DNA of 64,000 nucleotides from Bacillota bacterium (GCA_023392535.1 JAEVYY010000002.1:113344-177343), one strand, 5' to 3'; positions 8,557 through 16,595 are shown, counted from the stretch's first letter. A program made the numbers and translations. The notes: generated from the sequence alone by a model not told the origin.

Positions 8557-8827
8557 CTCTCACCCTACCTTCAATCTTGCCAGTTATTTTTGAATATGTC
8601 GCTTTGGCACTGACCCCAGGCAGCTTTCCAAGCTTCCCCGAAAGAGCACTGATTATATCCTGCGGAGCATCCACCGCAATGCTTATGATACAGATGCCTT
8701 TATCAGGATACGGCAGTCCCATTCTGCCAATGATGTAATTTTTATAATCATGCAATATATAATTCATCTTCTCTGTCGAATCGGTTTCTTCGACAATAAT
8801 TCCGATAATAGCGACCCTTGTTTCCAT
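8540..8827 (-). CDS. TM1266-family iron-only hydrogenase system regulator
   Basis: 95-residue ACT/NikR-like ferredoxin-fold protein (METRVAIIGIIVEE at the start, then a conserved GICIISIAVDAP strand). It matches the small TM1266 family found with hydrogenase maturation genes and named a putative regulator of them. No DNA-binding domain is visible, so its mode of action is unknown. The start at 8827 is chosen because GGAGG lies 7-8 bases upstream. A start 18 bases earlier would overlap that site. It is first in the hyd maturation operon and overlaps hydE by 17 bases. Confidence 0.85.
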   Translation of the reverse strand: METRVAIIGIIVEETDSTEKMNYILHDYKNYIIGRMGLPYPDKGICIISIAVDAPQDIISALSGKLGKLPGVSAKATYSKITGKIEGRVRDESAH

Positions 8828-8849
8828 TAAATATCCTCCATTCAAAAAA

Positions 8850-8867
8850 AAATGCGCCCTAAAGGCG
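8850..8867 (-). terminator. Terminator-like hairpin at the end of the hyd leader
   Basis: On the minus strand GCGCC-TTTAG-GGCGC is followed immediately by ATTTTTTTTT and then the GGAGG of the first hyd gene. Placed inside a 5' leader of about 160 bases, it may act as a conditional terminator. Confidence 0.6.
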
Positions 8868-8999
8868 CAGTATTATCGTTAAAAAACATTAACAATATGA
8901 AGATTGCTGTATCTTCGACCTTATAACCTGTATTTGGTGTCAGTAACAATTATGTTTTGCTGCTTTGCCATAAGAAGCATCTTGTGACTTAGCATTTTT
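8868..8999 (-). promoter_or_regulatory. Structured 5' leader of the hyd maturation operon
   Basis: Untranslated stretch between the promoter and the terminator-like hairpin. It contains a GAAGAT-ACAGCA-ATCTTC hairpin and other short complementarities. It does not match a riboswitch class I recognise. Together with the hairpin before the first gene, it suggests transcriptional attenuation. Confidence 0.4.
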
Positions 9000-9028
9000 A
9001 CATTATTATATTTTTATAGAATTGTCAA
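9000..9028 (-). promoter_or_regulatory. Promoter of the hyd maturation operon
   Basis: On the minus strand TTGACA (9028-9023), 17 bp, TAATGT (9005-9000). The -35 box is perfect and the -10 box moderate. It lies about 170 bases upstream of the first start codon. Confidence 0.55.
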
Positions 9029-9058
9029 TCTATCATTTGTTTGAAATATTTTATGAGT

Positions 9059-9094
9059 AAAAAATCCCAGCACAGGATGATCTCCAGTGCCAGG
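9059..9094 (-). terminator. Terminator downstream of yjdF
   Basis: Stem pairing 9066-9076 with 9084-9094 (10 of 11 pairs, two of them wobble), followed by TTTTTT on the minus strand. It separates yjdF from the hyd operon promoter. Confidence 0.75.
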
Positions 9095-9119
9095 AGTTTT
9101 TACTGATAAGCGTAAACAA

Positions 9120-9536
9120 TTAATGTCCTCTGTGCTTATCTTTTTTCTTTTGCTGTTTTTGTTCAAACATACGCACAGCTTCTGTCCGCTTCTGTTCCCG
9201 ACTTTTCACCTTACGTTCCTGCTTGTTCTGTTCCTGTTGTAATTTTAGAGCTTGCTGAGATTTTGTGCCAATTCCAATACCCTGTAATTGTTTTCTCACA
9301 TCTTTCTGCACTCTCTTTGGATTTCTTTTCATTTCCTTTACAACAGCTACTATAGCCGGACTAAATCGCAAACTATAATAGTGCTTCAATAGAAACTCAT
9401 AAATCTCATAATCCTTCGGTTCTGCACCAAAGGTCATCTTGGCTACGGATAGCTTGCTATTTTCGAATCGCTCAAAGATACCGACCCAAAATGGTTCCTC
9501 AAAATACACGGTCAGCTTGCCACTTGCTTTACTCAT
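9120..9536 (-). CDS. yjdF: YjdF-family protein (DUF2992)
   Basis: 138 residues. The N-terminal half (KLTVYFEEPFWVGIFER, then FGAEPKDYEIYEFLL) is the YjdF family core. The C-terminal third is a highly basic, Gln/Lys-rich helix ending KKDKHRGH. The biochemical function is unknown. In Firmicutes the gene is regulated by the yjdF riboswitch, which responds to azaaromatic compounds, suggesting a role in handling them. The start at 9536 has AAGGAGGG 7 bases upstream; an upstream in-frame start would lie within the leader. The structured leader at 9545-9665 supports the identification. It has its own terminator. Confidence 0.85.
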   Translation of the reverse strand: MSKASGKLTVYFEEPFWVGIFERFENSKLSVAKMTFGAEPKDYEIYEFLLKHYYSLRFSPAIVAVVKEMKRNPKRVQKDVRKQLQGIGIGTKSQQALKLQQEQNKQERKVKSREQKRTEAVRMFEQKQQKKKDKHRGH

Positions 9537-9544
9537 AAAAATCC

Positions 9545-9665
9545 CTCCTTGCAAGATTTTTGAGCAAAGAACGGACAACCCGGAGGGGCAGGTTACTTAC
9601 CCTGTGGATACAGGACGGCCGGGCTACCTACCGGCTCTGGTGTGCCTATAGCACACGTTGCGTTT
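9545..9665 (-). ncRNA. yjdF-type riboswitch (candidate)
   Basis: A G+C-rich structured leader, unlike the A+T-rich intergenic DNA around it, directly before yjdF. On the minus strand it folds as successive hairpins: GTGTGC-TATAG-GCACAC, then GCCGG...CCGGC, then CCTGT-ATCCA-CAGG, then a GGTAAGTAACC element leading to CCGGGTTGTCCG. Position and the GTAGCCCGGCCGTCC core fit the yjdF motif as I recall it. A covariance-model search would settle it. Confidence 0.75.
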
Positions 9666-9692
9666 TTATCCTTGCTATATTTTTTGTTTTGT

Positions 9693-10319
9693 TCAGAAAA
9701 GCTGTCCCGGAAGCTTTCTCTTCTCTTTATATGGAAAATGTTTATCAAATTCCTCTACTTCCCCTTCGCCTACAAAGTAGCCTTGCGGTGTTGCATACAC
9801 TCCGGTAATATCAGCAAGATATCCCGGAACCAGCTCCTTACAGAGAAAGAAGGATGCATCTTCACCTTCCGGTAGTCCATGATAACGGACACCAAAATCA
9901 CTGGCAAAAGTAAAGCCACTCTTTCCATAGAAGTCGATATTGCCTTCAAAACATACTGCACCAGCACCCATTTCTGCTGCCTTTTCGAGAGAATGATCCA
10001 GCAGAATTTTTCCGTAACCATGCCTTTTAAATTCTGGCGCTATACAGATAGGCCCCATTGTCATGATTGGGATATTCCTGCCATCATCGGCATCAATATG
10101 CGCTCTCATAAACGTGTTCTGGCCAATTAGCTTACCCTCTTTTTCCATCACAAAATCCAGCTCTGGTACAAAAGCTACGTCAGCTCTCAGTTGATTCAGT
10201 ACGTAATGCTCGAGACATCCCGGACGGTATACATTCCAAAATGCTTCTCTTACAAGGTTTTCGACTTCAAGATATTCTTCTTTTCTTTCCAAACGAATGA
10301 CATAGTCAAATTTATTCAT
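9693..10319 (-). CDS. GNAT-family N-acetyltransferase
   Basis: 208 residues. The GNAT core is clear: an N-terminal IRLERKEEYLEVENLVREAF strand/helix, the beta-4 strand TMGPICIAPEFKRHGYGK with the acetyl-CoA pyrophosphate loop (R/Q-x-x-G-x-G/A form, RHGYGK), and FYGKSGF near residue 130. It resembles YhbS-like acetyltransferases that act on small molecules or peptides; the substrate is unknown. It lies upstream of yjdF on the same strand, but the riboswitch between them suggests separate control. GGAGG is 8 bases before the ATG. A perfect 10-bp hairpin in its 5' leader (10355-10392) may have a regulatory role. Confidence 0.8.
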   Translation of the reverse strand: MNKFDYVIRLERKEEYLEVENLVREAFWNVYRPGCLEHYVLNQLRADVAFVPELDFVMEKEGKLIGQNTFMRAHIDADDGRNIPIMTMGPICIAPEFKRHGYGKILLDHSLEKAAEMGAGAVCFEGNIDFYGKSGFTFASDFGVRYHGLPEGEDASFFLCKELVPGYLADITGVYATPQGYFVGEGEVEEFDKHFPYKEKRKLPGQLF

Positions 10320-10354
10320 TTATTTTCCTCCTGATGATTGTTGACTTCAATACT

Positions 10355-10392
10355 GGGAGGTTTGTGTGAGACTGTATTTACGCAAACCTCCC
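10355..10392 (-). other. Perfect 10-bp hairpin in the GNAT gene leader
   Basis: GGGAGGTTTG (10355-10364) pairs exactly with CAAACCTCCC (10383-10392) around an 18-base loop. There is no T-run, so it is not a plain terminator. It is the only structured element I see in the region without genes at 10320-10558. Confidence 0.5.
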
Positions 10393-10558
10393 GGTTATAC
10401 CACAATCTCCAAAGTGTTGTTTTTCTTCAAACAGCAATCTCCTTCATACGCCTTATTTATAATCAAGCCTGGTGGCCAGATTACCCACTACATTATTTAT
10501 TCTAACTTTTCCTATATTATATCTATTTCAATGCCTTCTGTCTAGAAATCTTTATGGA

Positions 10559-11143
10559 CTATATAATACTTTTTAAAACCCTCTCTAAAACAGTATTCCA
10601 CGGTCTTGCGTTAATCAATTTAATATGATTCCGATTGCAGATATCTGTTATCCACTTTCCATATGCAATACTTATTTCCGCTCTGTAATGTTGTAAATCG
10701 CCACCTTCTCTTGCCAAATAATTCTGCAAAATTTGATTGATATCTGGTTCATTTATAAAAATCGACTTCACCTCTGGATGATTGATGGAAGCCGTAAATT
10801 CGGGATAAAGAAAATCACCCTCAATAATAATTGGCAATTTATCACAAATATGTCTGTTAACAAGCTCTTTTAGTACAGGCACCAATTCTTTGCTTACATC
10901 AATTAACCAGTTCACATTTTCATTAACTCCAACATCTTCCCAATTTACGCCAGTATTCCAATAATGTACCGCTGGAAAGCTTTCCTTTGTTGTGACCGTT
11001 TCTACCGATAGGTGAATATCATCTACTTCCAAGACATTCACACCATAATATCGGCCAATTTCATAAGCAATGCTTGATTTTCCTGTTCCCGAAGCACCAC
11101 CAATCAATAAAACGGTCCAGTTTCTATCCCTATTCATATTCAT
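10559..11143 (-). CDS. P-loop kinase-like protein (2-phosphoglycerate kinase/zeta-toxin-like fold)
   Basis: 194 residues. Walker A GGASGTGKSS lies near residues 15-24. EVDDIHLSVETV follows, where small-molecule kinases bind substrate, and PIIIEGDFLYPEF resembles a Walker B/acceptor segment. The overall pattern fits P-loop kinases related to 2-phosphoglycerate kinase or chloramphenicol phosphotransferase-type enzymes, but no substrate motif is decisive. GGAGG lies 7 bases before the first ATG. It is monocistronic, and the flanking genes are unrelated. Confidence 0.6.
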   Translation of the reverse strand: MNMNRDRNWTVLLIGGASGTGKSSIAYEIGRYYGVNVLEVDDIHLSVETVTTKESFPAVHYWNTGVNWEDVGVNENVNWLIDVSKELVPVLKELVNRHICDKLPIIIEGDFLYPEFTASINHPEVKSIFINEPDINQILQNYLAREGGDLQHYRAEISIAYGKWITDICNRNHIKLINARPWNTVLERVLKSII

Positions 11144-11326
11144 ATAGTATCCTCCCTATTTCTATCTCTTTTTATTTTAACCTCTAATTTCTGCATTCTT
11201 GAGCCATCCCAACTAAGTAAATTTTGATTTCATTCATTCTTCCGTGTATAATATTAAAACAGTAAGTTTTACTTGGAAGAACTAAGCGGGTTATCAAAAA
11301 CCCTTTTAAATCGGGAGGAAAATATC

Positions 11327-12049
11327 ATGAACTGGGAACCGTGGACAGGATGCTATCAAACAAGTGATGGTTGCTCAAATTGCTATTTTTATGGACCACA
11401 TGCAAAACGCTATGGGCAAAATACGATACAAAAAACAGATAAATTCGATTGGCCTATAAGGACAAACAAAAAAGGCGAATACAATATTAAAGGCGATAAA
11501 ATTCTTGCGACTTGTTTTGCAACAGATTTTTTTCTTCCCGAAGCAGATGAATGGCGTAAAGAGATCTGGGCTATCATCCGGCAACGAACAGACATTGATT
11601 TTCTAATTTTGACAAAGAGAATTGACCGCTTTCTTGTATCACTTCCATCTGATTGGGGTGACGGCTATGAAAATGTGAATATTGGCTGTACTGTTGAAAA
11701 CCAAATAGTAGCAGATTACAGACTTCCACTTTTTTTATCCTATCCAATAAAACGACGTTTTATTGCTTGTGCCCCTCTTTTAGAATCAATAGATTTAACA
11801 CCATATCTTCATGGGGTAGACCATGTTACCGTTGGCGGCGAAACAGGAAGAGATGCTCGCGTGTGTAATTATGATTGGGTTCTTCCTATTCGGGAACAAT
11901 GCGTAAAAGCAGAAGTAACATTTTGGTTCAAAAATACAGGCTCCTTTTTCAAACGGAATGGTGTAGTAGAAAAAATAAATCCATTTAAGCAAACCAGTGT
12001 GGCAAAAGACTTAGGTATCAATATATCGGACGGAAAAAGGTTGTTTTAA
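11327..12049 (+). CDS. DUF5131 (phage Gp37/Gp68-type) family protein
   Basis: 240 residues. It opens MNWEPWTGCYQTSDGCSNCY, the family hallmark, with three cysteines C9, C16 and C19 in a Cx6Cx2C arrangement. Later motifs FLILTKR, VNIGCTVENQ, CAPLLE, VGGETG and FWFKNTGSF are also typical of DUF5131, first named from phage genes. The three-Cys cluster and barrel-like pattern resemble radical-SAM enzymes, but no function is established. The start at 11327 has GGGAGGA upstream; an earlier in-frame ATG (11273) lacks a ribosome-binding site. No phage genes are nearby. Confidence 0.8.
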   Translation: MNWEPWTGCYQTSDGCSNCYFYGPHAKRYGQNTIQKTDKFDWPIRTNKKGEYNIKGDKILATCFATDFFLPEADEWRKEIWAIIRQRTDIDFLILTKRIDRFLVSLPSDWGDGYENVNIGCTVENQIVADYRLPLFLSYPIKRRFIACAPLLESIDLTPYLHGVDHVTVGGETGRDARVCNYDWVLPIREQCVKAEVTFWFKNTGSFFKRNGVVEKINPFKQTSVAKDLGINISDGKRLF

Positions 12050-12204
12050 TTGTAATGAATTCTTTCTTTTCATTATAGTACTATAAAATAACTAAAAGGT
12101 AAATAATGCTGTAATAGAGATCGCCTTTTTCAATTTTGAGCATGCACAATCAAGCAGTAATATTACGTACGTGATATCCTAACATAAAAGGAGGTGCTTA
12201 TTGT

Positions 12205-13110
12205 ATGCACGCATGGGAACAAATACAGCAGACCATAGAATTTATTGAAGATCATTTACATGAAGAAATTGACATTGTGAACCTGGCAAAAATGGCTTCT
12301 TTGTCACCTTTTTATTATCAACGCCTGTTTAGAAGATTGGTAAAAAAACCAGTTGCCGAGTACGTAAAACTCCGTCGTATGGCAAAAGCTTGTGAGATAG
12401 TACTTCAGAAAGACAAGCGTATATTGGATATTGCATTAGACCTTGGATTTTCTTCTCACGAACATTTCTCCCGCACTTTTAAAGATACGTTTGGGCTAAC
12501 ACCGATGGAGTACCGTAAAAATCCACAAACACTCAACCGTATGACAAAACCTGAGCTCTTACTTCACTACACTCTGATTGATGAAGGTGTACCACTGATC
12601 ACTGATGGTATTATTTTGGAAGTAAACAGAATGGAACTTAAGGAATCAGTCTCTTTTATCGGATTCAAAAAGGATATACCGATTTCATTGATAAACGGAC
12701 TGGGAACAGAATCAGGGGTTGACCCGTTGGATACCCTTTGGAGAAACTTCCATAAACAGAAACAAACAGTACTTGAACTTCCTGAGGATAAGGAAGAAAT
12801 TGGTGTCGCATATCCGTGTTTAGAGGAAGGATATTTAAGCTATTTTGCAGGTGCAAAGTTCAAACCCGTAGAAGATTCTTACGGTTTTATGAACTGGGAA
12901 TTACCATTGGGAGAATATATTGTTTGTTCCTTTGAAGCTGAAAATTTTGAGGCTCTTGTCATGGATGCTCTTTACAAAGCACAGCAATATATCTACAATG
13001 CATGGCTGCCAAAACATAAATTGCAAACAGAGATGTTTTGTGCGGAGCGATATGCAAGCCATTCCCCTAAAACTACAAGTATGGAGATTTGGCTTAAACT
13101 GATAAAGTAG
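12205..13110 (+). CDS. AraC-family regulator with GyrI-like effector domain
   Basis: 301 residues. An N-terminal AraC/XylS double helix-turn-helix spans about 1-105, with the family signature LGFSSHEHFSRTFKDTFGLTPMEYR. The C-terminal half (about 125-300) is a GyrI/Rob-type small-molecule-binding domain, with GYLSYFAGAKF and LPLGEYIVCSFEA. This is the architecture of multidrug-sensing activators such as Rob. Its target is not obvious; the next genes (XRE regulator and ABC-2 transporter) have their own promoter. AAAAGGAGGTG precedes the ATG. Confidence 0.88.
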   Translation: MHAWEQIQQTIEFIEDHLHEEIDIVNLAKMASLSPFYYQRLFRRLVKKPVAEYVKLRRMAKACEIVLQKDKRILDIALDLGFSSHEHFSRTFKDTFGLTPMEYRKNPQTLNRMTKPELLLHYTLIDEGVPLITDGIILEVNRMELKESVSFIGFKKDIPISLINGLGTESGVDPLDTLWRNFHKQKQTVLELPEDKEEIGVAYPCLEEGYLSYFAGAKFKPVEDSYGFMNWELPLGEYIVCSFEAENFEALVMDALYKAQQYIYNAWLPKHKLQTEMFCAERYASHSPKTTSMEIWLKLIK

Positions 13111-13138
13111 ATTTACCCGTTTTAATAGTTTCCCTGCG

Positions 13139-13193
13139 GTTGATTTTTTTTATTTAAATCAACTACCAATCCATTGCGGTTGATTTTGTCAAC
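13139..13193 (+). promoter_or_regulatory. Paired dyads, candidate operator of the XRE/ABC operon
   Basis: GTTGATTT (13139-13146) with AAATCAAC (13156-13163), and GTTGA (13179-13183) with TCAAC (13189-13193). Both left arms are preceded by TGCG. The second dyad lies in the promoter spacer. The first could instead be the terminator of the AraC gene. Confidence 0.5.
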
Positions 13194-13202
13194 TATTATA
13201 AT
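13174..13202 (+). promoter_or_regulatory. Promoter of the XRE/ABC operon
   Basis: TTGCGG (13174-13179), 17 bp, TATAAT (13197-13202), 20 bases upstream of the XRE start codon. The -10 box is perfect and the -35 box weak. Confidence 0.6.
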
Positions 13203-13221
13203 AGTAATTGAGGTGAGAAGC

Positions 13222-14337
13222 ATGAAAGACATTACTATTTCTAGAACCATTACAAATAAGCGTAAAGAAAAAGGGATAACGCAAGATGAACTTGCGAGTC
13301 ACATCGGCGTTTCCAAGGCATCTGTTTCAAAATGGGAAACAGGACAAAGCTTTCCCGATATCACTTTTCTTCCAAAGCTTGCGGCTTTTTTCAATATCAG
13401 CATGGATGAGTTGATGGGTTACGAGCCGCAAATGAGCAAGGAGGATATCCGCAAATTGTATCTGAGCCTATCTTCCGATTTTACAATAAAACCATTTGAT
13501 GAAGTTCTGGAGCATTGCCGTGAAATTGCTAAAAAATATTTTTCCTGCTTCCCGTTACTTTTTCAAATCGGTGCGTTGCTCGTTAACAACAGTATGGAAT
13601 CAGGTGACATCGAGAAAACCTTCGCAGTAATCGCGGAGGCTAAAAAGCTGTTTATCCATGTAAAAAGAGAAAGTGAAGAGGTAGAGCTTTGTCAGCTCGC
13701 ACTTAACATGGAAGCATTTTGTGCCTTGACACTTGGCAATGCAGAAGAAGTGATAGCGCTGCTTAAGGAAACAAGCAACAAGATAATTAGCACAGAAACG
13801 CTACTTGCACCAGCCTATCAAATGATCGGCAAAGAAAGACAAGCAAAATCGGTATTGCAGGTCAGCGCCTATCAACACATGTGTTCTCTTTTTGGCGCGC
13901 TCACCGACTATCTTCCGCTCTGTAACGATGCGCCGGAACAGTTTGAGGAAACATACAGACGGGCGCTCGCCATCACTGAGATTTTTGACTTGAAAAATCT
14001 CCATCCGACAATGCTCATGAAGTTCCACATCATTGCTGCGCAAGGATATACCAAGCTTGGAAATACAAACAGAGCACTTGAAATCCTTGAAAAATATGTA
14101 GCGCTCGTTACAGGAAATATTTATCCCCTTAAGTTAAAAGGAGACGCTTACTTCAATTTGCTTGATGAGTGGATTGATGAATTTGATTTAGGAGCTTCCC
14201 TTCCCCGCGATGAAAAGATTGTGCGCCAAAGCATGGTCGACAGCATCGTCAATAACCCTGCTTTTACCTCTCTTACCAATGAACACCGTTTTCAAAAAAT
14301 TGCGGAAAAGCTTAAAATAAATTGTTTGGAGGCATGA
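13222..14337 (+). CDS. XRE-family helix-turn-helix regulator with helical repeat domain
   Basis: 371 residues. An N-terminal Cro/C1-type HTH (about 5-65; KRKEKGITQDELASHIGVSKASVSKWETGQ) is followed by a roughly 300-residue all-helical region with TPR-like features (SALTLGNAEE, YTKLGNTNRALEILEKYV). Such regulators often sit directly before ABC-2 transporters in Firmicutes and control them. The start at 13222 has GAGGTGAG 5 bases upstream; an in-frame start at 13174 would lie within the promoter. Its stop codon is one base before the ABC ATPase gene. Confidence 0.85.
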   Translation: MKDITISRTITNKRKEKGITQDELASHIGVSKASVSKWETGQSFPDITFLPKLAAFFNISMDELMGYEPQMSKEDIRKLYLSLSSDFTIKPFDEVLEHCREIAKKYFSCFPLLFQIGALLVNNSMESGDIEKTFAVIAEAKKLFIHVKRESEEVELCQLALNMEAFCALTLGNAEEVIALLKETSNKIISTETLLAPAYQMIGKERQAKSVLQVSAYQHMCSLFGALTDYLPLCNDAPEQFEETYRRALAITEIFDLKNLHPTMLMKFHIIAAQGYTKLGNTNRALEILEKYVALVTGNIYPLKLKGDAYFNLLDEWIDEFDLGASLPRDEKIVRQSMVDSIVNNPAFTSLTNEHRFQKIAEKLKINCLEA

Positions 14338-14338
14338 T

Positions 14339-15262
14339 ATGAGAGCAGTCCTTATAGAAAATTTGTCGAAAACCTATGCCGGAGGAAGCAAAGCAGTCGA
14401 TGATATCAGCTTCTGCCTGGAGCAAGGTGAGGTATTTGGATTCTTGGGTCCTAACGGGGCAGGAAAGACCACCACTATCAAACTGCTTTGTGGAATGCTT
14501 GCGCCCACGAATGGCTGCTGCCGAGTGTTTGACCTTGACCCTATCCAAAATCCAGAAAAGCTGCATCAATTGTCAGGCGTAATCACAGAACATGCACAAA
14601 TGTATGACCATTTATCTGGGTTCGAGAATCTTATTTTTTATGGCACACTTTTCGGTATGCATATGTCGGATTGCGAAAAAAGAGCGAATGCTCTTTTGGA
14701 ACGGCTGGATTTGATAGATGCACGGCAACGCAAGCTGGCCGCTTATTCCACCGGTATGCGCCAGCGGCTTTCCCTTGCTAGAGCAATGATACACAGCCCC
14801 AAAATTCTGTTTTTGGATGAACCAACCTCCGGGCTCGATCCGGAAAGTGCGCAAAATGTCAACACTCTCATTCAGGAACTTGCCATAAGTGGAACAACCA
14901 TTTTCTTATGCACTCATCAGTTGCGCTATGCGCAGGAAATCTGCACCACCTATGGGCTGATTAATGAGGGCTGTTTATTGGCGACAGGAAACATCGAGAA
15001 GCTTCGCGGCCTGATTTCCTCTAAAGTTAAGGTGCGTTTGAAAACAAGCTGTATGCCCGATGGAATGGCATATCAGAAAATTGGAGAACACACCTATGAC
15101 ATCACCGTAAGCTCGGAGGACGAAATTCCACTTATTGTCAAAAGAATTGTAGGCACTGGCGGCGATGTATATCATGTCTCGGCTGAACGGATGTCGTTAG
15201 AGGAAATTTATTTTTCTCTAATCGATATAAATCATGCAAAAATGGAGTGTGGAAATTTATGA
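14339..15262 (+). CDS. ABC transporter ATP-binding protein (drug/peptide export type)
   Basis: 307 residues. Walker A GPNGAGKTT lies near residue 38, the signature YSTGMRQRLSLARA, and Walker B ILFLDEPTSGLDPES, with a C-terminal extension of about 80 residues as in the CcmA/DrrA-type exporters. It energises the adjacent ABC-2 permease. The substrate is unknown; antimicrobial peptides or drugs are usual for this family. It starts one base after the XRE stop, behind TTGGAGG, and shares an ATGA overlap with the permease gene. The three genes form one operon. Confidence 0.9.
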   Translation: MRAVLIENLSKTYAGGSKAVDDISFCLEQGEVFGFLGPNGAGKTTTIKLLCGMLAPTNGCCRVFDLDPIQNPEKLHQLSGVITEHAQMYDHLSGFENLIFYGTLFGMHMSDCEKRANALLERLDLIDARQRKLAAYSTGMRQRLSLARAMIHSPKILFLDEPTSGLDPESAQNVNTLIQELAISGTTIFLCTHQLRYAQEICTTYGLINEGCLLATGNIEKLRGLISSKVKVRLKTSCMPDGMAYQKIGEHTYDITVSSEDEIPLIVKRIVGTGGDVYHVSAERMSLEEIYFSLIDINHAKMECGNL

Positions 15263-16053
15263 ATACAAGACAACTTGCACTTATTAAAAAAGATATTCGT
15301 AGCATTACATCAAATAAACAGGTGTTTATGATTATGCTAATCGTGCCGCTTGCGCTTACCATTGTACTGCCGTCTATTTTAGTGTTTGTCACGGTACTGT
15401 TTCCGGAGTCTGCAACGGATTTTCAGACATTGCTGAATATGCTGCCAATTACTGAGCAGAGGGGTAATCAAGAGCAGATGATAGTAGGGCTTGTGCTTAA
15501 CAAAATCATGCCGGCTTTTTTTCTAATGATTCCAATTATGGCGTCGTCTGTTATGGCCGCCAGCTCCTTTGTGGGAGAAAAGGAGAAGCACACGCTGGAG
15601 ACCTTGCTATATTCCCCACTCTCATTAAGGCAATTGTTTCAATCAAAAATAGTAGCTGGCTTTTCAATCGGTATGATGGTTTCATTCATCTCATTTGCCG
15701 CAATGATAATAGTACTGGAAATAGAGATGCTCTTTTTGACCGGTGCTGCGATTATGCCCGATATTAGTTGGCTTATTGTCATGCTGCTTATTGCACCGGC
15801 CATCTCGCTCGTTGCTATCGGAATAACGGTGCGCGGCTCCGCAAAGGCACAAACCATAGAAGAAGCACAGCAACGCGCCGTGTTCTTGATTTTTCCCATT
15901 ATCGCGCTTGTCATAGGCCAATTTACAGGGGTTATCATGGTTAGCTCATGGCTTCTTTTGGGGATGGGTATCGTATTAGCCCTGACAGCTGCACTCATTA
16001 TAAAGGGAGTTGCAGGAAAATTTACTTATGAAAGGCTTATAAGTTCAAGCTAA
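15259..16053 (+). CDS. ABC-2 type transporter permease
   Basis: 264 residues with about six hydrophobic segments. The N-terminal TM (VFMIMLIVPLALTIVLP) is followed by the cytosolic SSFVGEKEKHTLETLLYSPLS motif, diagnostic of ABC-2 permeases (gate-proximal helix). Partner of the preceding ATPase. The ATG at 15259 overlaps the ATPase stop (ATGA) and has GGAG 11 bases upstream. A GTG at 15247 is open in frame but would start within that site. The operon ends after this gene and is convergent with the lipoprotein gene. Confidence 0.87.
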   Translation: MNTRQLALIKKDIRSITSNKQVFMIMLIVPLALTIVLPSILVFVTVLFPESATDFQTLLNMLPITEQRGNQEQMIVGLVLNKIMPAFFLMIPIMASSVMAASSFVGEKEKHTLETLLYSPLSLRQLFQSKIVAGFSIGMMVSFISFAAMIIVLEIEMLFLTGAAIMPDISWLIVMLLIAPAISLVAIGITVRGSAKAQTIEEAQQRAVFLIFPIIALVIGQFTGVIMVSSWLLLGMGIVLALTAALIIKGVAGKFTYERLISSS

Positions 16054-16078
16054 CATTACTGCATTGTGTTTCTCTTTC

Positions 16079-16528
16079 TTATTCTCCTGTTTTTTCATAA
16101 CGCAATTCTACAACATCGTTATCCTTGATTTCATATAAGCTAATGTTTTCCAACAAGCTTTCTCCATTTATATAACAATTCCAATATTGTCCGTAATCAT
16201 AAGAAATGTCCATAATTGAAACGATAAACTTCCCCCCCTCACTATCTTCAGTTTTCATCTTTAATGTGTCGATATTGGTCAAAATTTCAAGCAGATTGGT
16301 CTTTTCCGTTTTCACTTTCTCGCTATAAATAACTTCTTTATTCATATTATAAATACTTAATGTTATTTCAATTTCATTGCCTTTTTGCTGTACAGAATGC
16401 TCCTCGGTCTGAGAAATAGTGGGTTCACTCGTTTTTTCAGGGATTGATTGTACATTATTACAAGCCGTAAGGCAAAATAAATTAGATATTAACACCATCC
16501 ATAGTAATAACGGTTTGATCTTCTTCAT
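16079..16528 (-). CDS. DUF4430-domain lipoprotein
   Basis: 149 residues. A lipoprotein signal peptide ends in LTAC (C23). A Ser/Thr/Gln-rich spacer follows, then a DUF4430-like domain with the YWNCYINGES motif typical of this fold (also found at the C-terminus of transcobalamin-like cobalamin binders). It is likely surface-anchored; ligand unknown. The start at 16528 has GGAGG 9 bases upstream. It lies 68 bases downstream of the heterodimeric ABC exporter genes in the same direction and may be part of that transcript. Confidence 0.75.
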   Translation of the reverse strand: MKKIKPLLLWMVLISNLFCLTACNNVQSIPEKTSEPTISQTEEHSVQQKGNEIEITLSIYNMNKEVIYSEKVKTEKTNLLEILTNIDTLKMKTEDSEGGKFIVSIMDISYDYGQYWNCYINGESLLENISLYEIKDNDVVELRYEKTGE

Positions 16529-16595
16529 GTTGCTATTCCTCCAATTAATTGAATCTAACATTAAATATGATGCATTTTTGAGCTATGTCGGTCTT

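Noticed and set aside
15639..15998. Open frame opposite the ABC-2 permease
   Set aside because: Runs antisense to a membrane protein gene; its low-complexity sequence reflects complementary hydrophobic codons.
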